Source: Paucilactobacillus kaifaensis (GTDB lineage: Bacteria > Bacillota > Bacilli > Lactobacillales > Lactobacillaceae). From it: a stretch of 48,426 bases of DNA. The position numbers were made by a program, and so were the translations under genes. A model generated the notes under the pieces. That model was not told the origin of the DNA and did no database searches. It was given only the letters and a program-made list of their open reading frames with translations. The stretch is from NCBI RefSeq assembly GCF_005405145.1, contig NZ_BJDM01000016.1, positions 1-48,426 on the forward strand, given 5' to 3'. Shown here piece after piece: positions 8,244 to 15,776 of this stretch; the stretch's first letter is position 1, and every line of letters begins with the position of its first letter.

Positions 8244-9377
8244 GTGAGTATTGTGTTAAAGCATGCTGAAATTTTTACGGGTGACGGCAAAATCGATGAT
8301 GGCTATATTAGGTTTGAAAAAACAATTGAAGCAATTGGTCCAATGAGTGAATATGTCGCCCAAGCTAATGATCAGGTGGAGTTCGTTAATGGAAAAAAGT
8401 TGGTTCCTGGTTTTATCGATGTGCATGCCCATGGTGGTTATGGTTTTGACACAATGGATGGAGACCCGGACCAGATTAATACAATGGTCAACAAGATGAT
8501 TCATGAAGGCATTACAACTATTTTTCCGACAACCATGACCCAATCAAATGAAAATATTGCTCATGCTATGACTGGTATTGCCCAGGCTGCAAAAAAGAAT
8601 CCAGTAATTCAGGGAACTCATCTGGAAGGACCATTTATTGCAGCCATCTATAAGGGTGCACAACCTGAAAAATATATTAAGGATCCAGATGCTGATTTGT
8701 TAGATCACTGGAATGAATTATCTGATAATCTGGTTAAACTGATTACGTATGCACCTGAAGATGCAGGCGCACGCGAATTTGAAGACTACTGTTTGGAACA
8801 TGGTATCGTTCCATCTGTTGGGCATAGTAATGCCACTCGTGAACAGATGTTAGCTAGTCGTGCTACGCATGTTACACATTTATACAATGCACAGCGCGAA
8901 TTTAAGCATCGTGAGCCCGGTGTAACTGGGCATGCAATGCTTGAAGATAATATGTATTGTGAATTAATTTGTGACGGTTTCCATATTGTGCCGGATATGA
9001 TTAAACTAGCCTTTGAACAAAAAGGTCCTTATAAAATTGAATTAGTCACTGATTCAATGCGCGCTAAAGGAATGCCAGAAGGTGTTAGTGAATTGGGTGG
9101 GCAAAAGGTGATTGTTAAGGACAAACAGGCTCGCTTAGAGTCTGGTAACTTAGCAGGATCGGTTTTAACGTTTGAAGATGCTTTTAAAAATGCAATTTCG
9201 TTCACTGGCTGCAGTATTGAAGAAGCAGTGTTGATGTCTTCTGTAAATCAGGCGACGGAGTTTGGCTTAACACAAAAAGGATCACTTGAAGTGGGAAAAG
9301 ATGCTGATATTAACGTTTTTGATGGTAACCTTACCTTGCAACGAGTTTATAGCTTTGGTCGCCGCTTTGACAATTAA
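8244..9377 (+). CDS. nagA: N-acetylglucosamine-6-phosphate deacetylase
   Basis: Removes acetate from GlcNAc-6-P to give glucosamine-6-P in amino-sugar breakdown and wall recycling. The 377-aa protein has the amidohydrolase layout: FIDVHAHGGYGFDTMDGD near residue 57 (the HxH metal block), GTHLEGPF near 128 (metal-binding Glu), SVGHSNAT near 193 and THLYNAQ near 210 (catalytic-site His residues), and the catalytic Asp in VTDSMRAKG near 271. The start is GTG at 8244, supported by AAGGGGAG 7-8 nt upstream. It is followed by its likely regulator gene 53 nt after the stop. nagB is not in the window. Confidence 0.95.
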   Translation: MSIVLKHAEIFTGDGKIDDGYIRFEKTIEAIGPMSEYVAQANDQVEFVNGKKLVPGFIDVHAHGGYGFDTMDGDPDQINTMVNKMIHEGITTIFPTTMTQSNENIAHAMTGIAQAAKKNPVIQGTHLEGPFIAAIYKGAQPEKYIKDPDADLLDHWNELSDNLVKLITYAPEDAGAREFEDYCLEHGIVPSVGHSNATREQMLASRATHVTHLYNAQREFKHREPGVTGHAMLEDNMYCELICDGFHIVPDMIKLAFEQKGPYKIELVTDSMRAKGMPEGVSELGGQKVIVKDKQARLESGNLAGSVLTFEDAFKNAISFTGCSIEEAVLMSSVNQATEFGLTQKGSLEVGKDADINVFDGNLTLQRVYSFGRRFDN

Positions 9378-9430
9378 ACTAAATTGGTTTAGATTTGTTT
9401 AAACACGTAGTTCATGAAAGGGGCAGTGAA

Positions 9431-10132
9431 ATGGCTTCACCGGTCTATATTCAAATTCATAATCAAATTAAACAGGAAATTGAAAATGGTAAGTGGCAAG
9501 TGGGGGCCAAAATACCTGCTGAACGTGAACTAGCATTGGACTTTAGTGTAAGTCGGATGACATTGCGTCAGGCCATTCAGACGTTGGTTGATGAAGGAAT
9601 CTTGGAGCGCCATGTGGGTTCGGGGACGTTTGTTGCCAACCGAAAAGTGCAGGAAAAAATGTCAGGTGTAACTAGTTTTACTGACTTAATGACAGCAGCC
9701 GGAAAAGTTCCTTCCAGTAAGACGATTTCGTATCACATTACCACTCCGTCTGAAAGCGAAGTGGAGCAGCTAGAATTAAAGCCCGAGATGAAGGTATTAC
9801 GCATGGAACGAATTCGATATGGTAGTGGTATCCCGATTTGTTTTGAAATTGCGACGGTACCGGCAGATTTAATTAGTGATTTTAGCAAAGAAGAAATTAC
9901 TACTTCGCTATACCGTGTTCTTGAAAAAAAGGCCAACTTATTTCCTGGTCGGGCAATTCAAACAGTTTCAGCTATGTCTGCATCAGAAAGGATTGCTGAA
10001 TATTTAGGAATTAAACGCGGAGCAGCCTTGTTACGCTTGCGTCAAATCTCATATCTCCAAGACGGCCGCCCATTTGAGTATGTTCATACTCAGTACGTTG
10101 GGGATCGGTTTGAGTTTATTTTAGAAAAATAA
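9431..10132 (+). CDS. nagR: GntR/HutC-family transcriptional regulator (NagR-like)
   Basis: DNA-binding repressor expected to sense phosphorylated amino sugars. The 233-aa product has an N-terminal winged helix (VYIQIHNQIKQEIENGKW, then AERELALDFSVSRMTLRQAI and VGSGTFVA, residues 5-72) and a C-terminal UTRA effector domain (residues about 90-233, with LRMERIRYGSGIPICFEIA and LLRLRQISYLQDGRPFEYV). This is the HutC subfamily to which NagR, YvoA and DasR belong. A longer in-frame start at 9395 exists, but GAAAGGGG at 9416-9423 fits the ATG at 9431. Position after nagA and the palindrome in the nagA promoter make the NagR assignment likely. It could still be another HutC-type sugar regulator. Confidence 0.88.
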   Translation: MASPVYIQIHNQIKQEIENGKWQVGAKIPAERELALDFSVSRMTLRQAIQTLVDEGILERHVGSGTFVANRKVQEKMSGVTSFTDLMTAAGKVPSSKTISYHITTPSESEVEQLELKPEMKVLRMERIRYGSGIPICFEIATVPADLISDFSKEEITTSLYRVLEKKANLFPGRAIQTVSAMSASERIAEYLGIKRGAALLRLRQISYLQDGRPFEYVHTQYVGDRFEFILEK

Positions 10133-10134
10133 GA

Positions 10135-10249
10135 GTGCAACAGCCACGTTAAAAAGCTGTAGTTAAAAATAAACCAAACGGTATGATTCGATTTATGAAT
10201 CATACCGTTTGGTTTATTTTTAGACGAAAGCTTTTGCGGCTGTTTGCAC
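10135..10249. repeat. Hairpin element A (long nested inverted repeat)
   Basis: An outer stem GTGCAACAGCC (10135-10145) with GGCTGTTTGCAC (10238-10249) encloses a perfect 25-bp inner stem (10165-10189 with 10197-10221) that closes on the 7-nt loop GATTTAT and is capped by TGATTC/GAATCA. The inner stem followed by T5 can end the nagA-nagR transcript. The 5' outer arm can also pair locally (ACAGC with GCTGT at 10156-10160). A degenerate further copy of the cap, GTTTATGGATCATACC, lies at 10290-10305. Element B at 18616-18781 has the same plan. The rest of this 364-base gap holds CGGCAAA/TTTGCCG arms (10344-10350 and 10380-10386) and the pncB promoter. Confidence 0.8.
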
Positions 10250-10402
10250 GTTTTATGAATAAAAAAACGGAGAAAGGGAGAATAATCGGTTTATGGATCA
10301 TACCATTCGTTGTAGCTAATCTCAGATTTTGAATAGTAAAAATCGGCAAACTAAACAAAAGCAGTTAAGATTCATTACATTTGCCGTAGATTGCAACTGA
10401 TA

Positions 10403-10430
10403 TTGTATATGCCTAGGAATAGAGTAAAAT
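10403..10430 (+). promoter_or_regulatory. Probable pncB promoter
   Basis: TTGTAT (10403-10408) and TAAAAT (10425-10430) are 16 nt apart, 67 nt before the pncB start codon. Confidence 0.5.
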
Positions 10431-10496
10431 TAATGCTAGAATGTTTGTGATTTAAACAAAATTTCAAAAAGATAGATGAGATGGAGGAGTAACCAC

Positions 10497-11963
10497 ATGA
10501 GTTACCGATTTCCAGATGATAGTCATACATTGCACACGGATGCTTATGAATTAAGCATGATGCAGACATATTGGCAAAAAGGAATGGCCGATCGCAGAGC
10601 AGTTTTTGAATTATATTTTAGAAATATGCCATTTGGCAATGGCTATGCAATTTTCGCAGGCCTTGAGCGAGTGGTCCAATACATCAAGCAGCTTAAATTT
10701 TCAGATAGTGATATTGATTACTTGAAAACCACTGGTCAATTTGATGATGGCTTTTTAGAATATCTACGAGATTTTAAGTTTACCGGATCAATTAATAGTG
10801 CTGTTGAGGGTGATTTGGTTTTTAATAATGAACCCATTTTGCAAGTTGATGGACCATTGATTGGTGGACAATTAATTGAAACGGCCTTACTTAACATTAT
10901 TAATTATCAGACTTTAATTGCAACTAAGGCTGCGAGAATTAAATCAGTGGTTGGGACAGATCCGTTGCTAGAGTTTGGAACTCGTCGGGCGCAAGAAATG
11001 GATGCTGCAATTTGGGGAACTCGTGCAGCTTATATTGGTGGCTTTGATGCAACCAGTAATGTTCGTGCTGGTAAGTTGTTCGGTATTCCAATTAGTGGTA
11101 CACATGCTCATGCCCTAGTTCAAACTTATATGAATGATTATGATGCTTTTAAAGCGTATGCTCAAACGCACCGGGATTGTGTTTTTTTAGTTGATACATT
11201 TGATACACTTAAAAGTGGGGTTCCTAATGCAATTCGAGTAGCTCAGGAAATGGGAGATCAAATTAATTTTCAAGGAGTTCGAATTGACAGTGGTGACATG
11301 GCGTATATTTCTAAACGTGTGCGCCAAATGCTAGATGAAGCTGGTTTTCCAGACGCTAAGATATACGCATCTAATGATCTCGATGAAAAGACAATTATGA
11401 ATTTAAAGATGCAAAAGGCAAAAATCGATGTCTGGGGCATTGGCACTAAACTAATTACAGCTTTTGATCAACCAGCATTAGGAGCAGTATATAAATTAGT
11501 GTCATTTGAAGATGAACATGGTCAGATGATCGACACAATTAAGATATCTAGTAATGCGGCTAAGGTGTCAACCCCCGGTAAAAAGCAGATCTGGCGAATT
11601 ACAGATCGTGCTGACGGAAAAACAGAGGGGGATTATATTGCTTTGTGGGATGAAGACCCCAGAACACAAGAATCTATCTATATGTTTAATCCCGATTACA
11701 CATATATTAATAAAACGTTGAAAAATTTTGATGCGCGGCCGATTTTGCAGCCGATCTTTGCACAAGGTAAGTTAGTTTATCAGTTACCTGAATTAGATGA
11801 AATTAGACATTTTTCAAAGCTGCATCTAGATATGCTATGGGATGAGTATAAACGAGATTTAAATCCACAAGTCTATCCGGTTGATTTATCTAAAAAATGC
11901 TTCGATAATAAAATGGCCATTATTCAACAGGTCCGTGACTACGTAGATCAATTAAATTTTTAA
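10497..11963 (+). CDS. pncB: Nicotinate phosphoribosyltransferase
   Basis: First step of NAD salvage from nicotinate: joins nicotinate and PRPP, using ATP, to make nicotinate mononucleotide. The 488-aa product matches the Gram-positive form: HTDAYELSMMQTYW near the N terminus, LEFGTRRAQEMDAA near residue 160, SGTHAHALVQTY near 202 and RIDSGDMAYISKRVR near 262, all part of the active-site barrel. The ATG at 10497 is chosen because GGAGGAG lies 8 nt upstream; an in-frame ATG at 10476 lies before that site. nadE begins 13 nt after the stop with its own AAGGGTG ribosome site, so the pair forms a salvage operon. No de novo NAD genes are visible, in keeping with nicotinate dependence of lactobacilli. 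Confidence 0.95.
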   Translation: MSYRFPDDSHTLHTDAYELSMMQTYWQKGMADRRAVFELYFRNMPFGNGYAIFAGLERVVQYIKQLKFSDSDIDYLKTTGQFDDGFLEYLRDFKFTGSINSAVEGDLVFNNEPILQVDGPLIGGQLIETALLNIINYQTLIATKAARIKSVVGTDPLLEFGTRRAQEMDAAIWGTRAAYIGGFDATSNVRAGKLFGIPISGTHAHALVQTYMNDYDAFKAYAQTHRDCVFLVDTFDTLKSGVPNAIRVAQEMGDQINFQGVRIDSGDMAYISKRVRQMLDEAGFPDAKIYASNDLDEKTIMNLKMQKAKIDVWGIGTKLITAFDQPALGAVYKLVSFEDEHGQMIDTIKISSNAAKVSTPGKKQIWRITDRADGKTEGDYIALWDEDPRTQESIYMFNPDYTYINKTLKNFDARPILQPIFAQGKLVYQLPELDEIRHFSKLHLDMLWDEYKRDLNPQVYPVDLSKKCFDNKMAIIQQVRDYVDQLNF

Positions 11964-11976
11964 AAAGGGTGATTAA

Positions 11977-12804
11977 ATGAGACCATTGCAACGAGAAATT
12001 ATTGATGCTTTAAAAGTTCAACCAACGATTGATGTCGATGAGGAAATCAACCGCAGTGTTGATTTCTTGCAATCATATCTACTGAAAACTGGATTGCAAA
12101 CGCTTGTTTTAGGCATTTCAGGTGGGCAAGATTCCACCCTAGCTGGTAAGTTGGCTCAGATGGCAATTACAGCCTTACGGACAAAAAGTGAAGACCCACG
12201 GTATCAATTTGTGGCTGTTAGATTGCCATATGGTAATCAAGCTGATGAAGCTGACGCAATGGCAGCAATTGATTTTATGCAGGTCGATCAAGTAATGCGG
12301 GTAGATATTAAGCCAGCAACAGATGCTACCGTTAAGTCATTACAGGCCAATGAGGTTAGTGTAAGTGACTTTAACAAAGGAAATATTAAGGCGCGGCAAC
12401 GAATGATTGCCCAATTTGGCATTGCCGGACAGTTGCACGGTGCGGTAGTGGGAACTGACCATGCTAGTGAAGCAGTCACTGGTTTTTACACTAAATTCGG
12501 TGATGGTGCAGCAGATATTACCCCGTTGTGGCGCTTAAACAAACGACAAGGTAAACAACTACTTCAAAAATTAGGCGCACCAGAACATCTTTACATCAAG
12601 GTACCAACTGCAGATTTAGAGGATGATCGGCCTGCCTTGCCTGATGAAGTGGCGTTAGGAGTCAGTTATGCACAAATTGACGACTATTTAGAGGGACGTA
12701 AGATTAACGATGATGCTGCGCAAAAAATTGAGAGTTGGTATTTAAAAACGCGGCATAAACGGCATCTACCAATTAATGTATATGATCAATGGTGGAAGGG
12801 TTAA
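11977..12804 (+). CDS. nadE: NH3-dependent NAD+ synthetase
   Basis: Last step of NAD synthesis: amidates nicotinate adenine dinucleotide with ammonia and ATP. The 275-aa product has the N-type ATP-pyrophosphatase P-loop [17 protein letters not shown] near residue 45, [23 protein letters not shown] near 160 and [17 protein letters not shown] near 208, which form the NaAD-binding and lid regions. It lacks a glutaminase domain and has the usual length of the short ammonia-dependent form. It is translated from an operon with pncB, leaving only the NaMN adenylyltransferase (nadD) to be supplied elsewhere. No terminator precedes the next promoter, so some read-through into the riboswitch is possible. 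Confidence 0.95.
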   Translation: MRPLQREIIDALKVQPTIDVDEEINRSVDFLQSYLLKTGLQTLVLGISGGQDSTLAGKLAQMAITALRTKSEDPRYQFVAVRLPYGNQADEADAMAAIDFMQVDQVMRVDIKPATDATVKSLQANEVSVSDFNKGNIKARQRMIAQFGIAGQLHGAVVGTDHASEAVTGFYTKFGDGAADITPLWRLNKRQGKQLLQKLGAPEHLYIKVPTADLEDDRPALPDEVALGVSYAQIDDYLEGRKINDDAAQKIESWYLKTRHKRHLPINVYDQWWKG

Positions 12805-12807
12805 CGG

Positions 12808-12836
12808 TTTATTTTTAATTATTATTAAGGTATAAT
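12808..12836 (+). promoter_or_regulatory. Promoter of the riboswitch/P-type ATPase transcript
   Basis: TTTATT (12808-12813) and TATAAT (12831-12836) are 17 nt apart, ending 10 nt before the aptamer. The -35 is weak but the placement fits. Confidence 0.6.
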
Positions 12837-12846
12837 TAATCATATT

Positions 12847-12974
12847 CATAAGGGAGTAACTAGCAGAATAATCTGCGACAATTTCGTCAGCAAGAAGATC
12901 TTTCCGGGATTGTCATAATTAGTGAGACTTATGTATGCACACAATTATTTGCGACGCATGCGTAAGTCTTTTTC
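12847..12974 (+). ncRNA. yybP-ykoY Mn2+ riboswitch with terminator
   Basis: The aptamer P1 stem is CATAAG (12847-12852) with CTTATG (12928-12933). It is followed by GGGAGTA, then a GCAG/CTGC hairpin, GACAA..TTGTC, TCGTCAGCAAGAAG and a CCGGG segment ending in GTGAGACTTATG, the order seen in the yybP-ykoY family. The 3' P1 strand also belongs to a terminator stem AGACTTA (12925-12931) with TAAGTCT (12963-12969), then TTTT. Mn2+-stabilised P1 would thus prevent termination and turn the downstream exporter gene on, the known mechanism for this class. The ATPase ribosome site begins 18 nt after the T run. Confidence 0.9.
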
Positions 12975-13003
12975 TATCGTATGATGCCGACAAGGAGGAA
13001 ATT

Positions 13004-15655
13004 ATGAAGCGATTATTTTATAATCAACCAATAGAACAGGTCTTTGAGGACGTCGAAACACGAGCCAGTGGACTAACCGATAAAGAAGTTCAAACTAAGC
13101 GAGAAAAGTTTGGTACTAACGAGTTAGAGCAAAAAAGACAGACTACATTACTTGAAAAATTTATTGATCAATTTAAAGATTTGATGATCATTGTGTTGAT
13201 GGTAGCTGCATTAATTGCAGCGTTCTCTGGTGAATTAGTAGATGCCGTAATTATTATGTTAGTGGTTATTTTGAATGCCATTTTTGGGGTGTTTCAAGAA
13301 ACTAAAGCTGAAAATGCGATCAATGCATTGAAAGAAATGTCAGCACCAGATGCACATGTTCGTCGTGGTGATCAAGTAGTGACGGTCAAAAGTGATGACT
13401 TAGTGCCAGGAGATATTGTACTACTTGAGGCAGGAGACATTGTACCAGCTGATTTGCGACTGATTGAAGGAGCTGCGTTAAAGATTGAAGAAGCGGCACT
13501 GACTGGAGAATCGGTGGCGACAGATAAACAATTTAATATTTTAGAAGATGAAACATTGGGCCTGGGAGATCGCTCCAATATGGCGTATATGAACACTAAT
13601 GTGACTTATGGTCGTGCAACCGGGGTGGTGGTTGCCACTGGAATGCAAACCCAAATGGGACAAATTGCAGGAATGTTAAACAAGACCGCAGAAACACAAA
13701 CGCCGTTGCAAGCTAATTTACAGCAGTTAGGTAAAGTATTAACCATCTTAATTTTGATCATTGCTGTGATTGTTTTTGTAATTGGTCTAGTTCGTGGTGA
13801 AGAAACACTACTCAATATGTTGTTAACAGCAATTTCCCTAGCGGTTGCGGCCATTCCAGAAGGATTACCTGCAATTGTGACAATTACGTTAGCACTGGGA
13901 ACGCAACGGATGGTCAAACGCCACGCGCTAATTCGTAAATTACCAGCGGTAGAAACTTTAGGGAGTACAGATGTCATTGCATCGGATAAAACTGGTACTT
14001 TAACGCAGAATAAAATGACGGTTGAACGATTATATACTAATGGACAGCTTATTGATGCAGATGCTGAGGACAATGATAGTAACGATTTACTGGTTAAGGT
14101 CATGGTACTTGCTAACGATACAAAGCAAACCGCAGATGGGTTGCAAGGTGATCCAACGGAAACGGCACTGGTTCAATATGCGCTTAATCATGATGGACAT
14201 GTCGATCAATTGATTGCAGATAACCCGCGAGTGGCTGAAATTCCCTTTGACTCTGAACGGAAGTTAATGACAACAATTCATCAAAATAGTGATGGTATTT
14301 TTGCTGCAAGTAAAGGTGCACCTGATGCATTGTTAAATCGAGTAACGCAGATTGAAATTAACGGTTCTGTGCAGCCGTTAGATGAGCAAGCTAGGGAACA
14401 AATTTTACAACAAAATCATGAGCTAGCAACACAAGCTTTAAGAGTACTGGCGTTTGCGTATAAACCGTTATCAGTTGTTCCTGAAGATCCAACCAGCGAA
14501 AGCGTTGAAAATGACCTAATTTTTGTTGGTTTAATTGGAATGATTGATCCTGAACGCCCTGAAGCGGCTGAATCAGTAACCAAGGCCCACCAAGCTGGCA
14601 TTAAAACGATTATGATTACTGGTGATCATCGGGATACCGCTCAAGCTATTGCTATCCGATTAGGAATTGTGCAAGAAGGTGAAGATGATGCGGTCATCAC
14701 AGGTGCACAATTGGATGGACAAGATGACGCTACTTTCGCCAAAAATGTTAAAAAATATCGTGTTTATGCACGGGTAGCTCCTGAGCATAAAGTTAGAATT
14801 GTGAAAGCATGGCAAAAACATGGTAAGGTGGTGGCAATGACTGGGGATGGTGTTAATGACGCCCCAGCACTGAAGACTGCTGACATCGGTGTTGGTATGG
14901 GAATCACTGGGACTGAAGTTTCCAAAGGTGCCAGCGAAATGGTATTGGCAGATGATAATTTTGCGACAATTGTGGTAGCGGTCGAAGAAGGACGAAAGGT
15001 CTTTGCTAATATTCAAAAGGCCATTCAGTATCTATTATCAGCCAACCTTGGTGAGGTGTTAACTCTATTTATGATGACTATTTTAGGATGGCAAATTCTA
15101 GCCCCGGTACAAATTCTATGGATTAATCTGGTGACGGATACTTTTCCGGCGATTGCTTTGGGAGTTGAGCCAACTGAAAAAAACATCATGAAACGACCAC
15201 CTCGTGGCCGAACATCTAATTTCTTATCTGGCGGAGTGCTATCAAGTATTATCTACCAAGGAATATTGGAAGGACTCTTGACCCTTGGTGTTTATGCCTA
15301 TGCATTGTGGATGCCGTTGCATACAAGTAGTGAGCAAATCCATGCGGACGCATTAACAATGGCGTTTGCGACGCTAGGGTTGATCCAGCTGTTCCATGCA
15401 TTCAACTCCAAGTCAATTCACCAATCACTATTTACAATTGGTTTTTGGAAGAACAAATATTTTAACTTGGCGATTTTAGTTGCGTTTTTACTGTTAGCAA
15501 TGACGATTTGGTTACCTGGATTTAACCAACTATTCCATGTTACTCATTTGGAATTGAGTCAATGGGCAGTGGTAGGATTTGCTGGTCTAATGATGATCGT
15601 AATTGTTGAATTAGTTAAACTCGTACAACGCAGATTTTGGTATCAAAAAAAATAA
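13004..15655 (+). CDS. P-type cation ATPase, probable Mn2+/Ca2+ exporter (YoaB/MgtA-like)
   Basis: Uses ATP to pump divalent cations out of the cell. The 883-aa protein is type P2A (SERCA/PMR1-like): N-terminal cation ATPase domain, TGES phosphatase motif near residue 165, PEGLPA in membrane segment 4, phosphorylation motif D328-KTGTLT, TGDH and TGDGVNDAPALKTADIGVGMG near 628, then NLVTDTFPA in segment 6, whose Asn and Asp are cation ligands in Ca/Mn pumps. The ATG at 13004 follows AAGGAGG by 6 nt; an in-frame ATG at 12935 lies inside the riboswitch terminator and is rejected. The upstream yybP-ykoY riboswitch points to Mn2+ as sensed and exported ion, as for lactococcal YoaB and streptococcal MgtA. 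Ca2+ transport remains possible. Confidence 0.92.
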   Translation: MKRLFYNQPIEQVFEDVETRASGLTDKEVQTKREKFGTNELEQKRQTTLLEKFIDQFKDLMIIVLMVAALIAAFSGELVDAVIIMLVVILNAIFGVFQETKAENAINALKEMSAPDAHVRRGDQVVTVKSDDLVPGDIVLLEAGDIVPADLRLIEGAALKIEEAALTGESVATDKQFNILEDETLGLGDRSNMAYMNTNVTYGRATGVVVATGMQTQMGQIAGMLNKTAETQTPLQANLQQLGKVLTILILIIAVIVFVIGLVRGEETLLNMLLTAISLAVAAIPEGLPAIVTITLALGTQRMVKRHALIRKLPAVETLGSTDVIASDKTGTLTQNKMTVERLYTNGQLIDADAEDNDSNDLLVKVMVLANDTKQTADGLQGDPTETALVQYALNHDGHVDQLIADNPRVAEIPFDSERKLMTTIHQNSDGIFAASKGAPDALLNRVTQIEINGSVQPLDEQAREQILQQNHELATQALRVLAFAYKPLSVVPEDPTSESVENDLIFVGLIGMIDPERPEAAESVTKAHQAGIKTIMITGDHRDTAQAIAIRLGIVQEGEDDAVITGAQLDGQDDATFAKNVKKYRVYARVAPEHKVRIVKAWQKHGKVVAMTGDGVNDAPALKTADIGVGMGITGTEVSKGASEMVLADDNFATIVVAVEEGRKVFANIQKAIQYLLSANLGEVLTLFMMTILGWQILAPVQILWINLVTDTFPAIALGVEPTEKNIMKRPPRGRTSNFLSGGVLSSIIYQGILEGLLTLGVYAYALWMPLHTSSEQIHADALTMAFATLGLIQLFHAFNSKSIHQSLFTIGFWKNKYFNLAILVAFLLLAMTIWLPGFNQLFHVTHLELSQWAVVGFAGLMMIVIVELVKLVQRRFWYQKK

Positions 15656-15671
15656 AAAGTTAATTTCACTT

Positions 15672-15708
15672 ACAATCTAAGAGTTATTTAGTGGTAAAAT
15701 TAGATTGT
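15672..15708 (+). promoter_or_regulatory. 9-bp inverted repeat around the putative tex promoter
   Basis: ACAATCTAA (15672-15680) and TTAGATTGT (15700-15708) are exact reverse complements 19 nt apart. A possible -10 TAAAAT (15695-15700) lies against the right arm and a weak -35 TTACAA (15670-15675) against the left, with a long spacing of 19 nt. The geometry is like that at dtpT although the arm sequence differs. Confidence 0.5.
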
Positions 15709-15718
15709 TAATGTAACG

Positions 15719-15757
15719 GATCAGGACGGCCAGTTATTAGCGTCCTGATCTATTTTT
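15719..15757 (+). terminator. Terminator between the ATPase gene and tex
   Basis: GATCAGGACG pairs perfectly with CGTCCTGATC around a 12-nt loop, followed by TATTTTT. It ends 20 nt before the tex start codon. It is either the end of the ATPase transcript or, if the promoter at 15672-15708 is real, a leader attenuator of tex. Confidence 0.85.
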
Positions 15758-15776
15758 ATGAGGAGTAAAACAATTT

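Noticed and set aside
12935-13003. N-terminal extension of the P-type ATPase from ATG 12935
   Set aside because: These codons are the loop and 3' arm of the riboswitch terminator, and AAGGAGG directly precedes ATG 13004.
13606-14103. Open frame of 165 codons on the minus strand inside the P-type ATPase gene
   Set aside because: It lies wholly antisense to a gene with full P-type motifs, has no ribosome site and has a shadow-type composition rich in Ser, Thr and Val.
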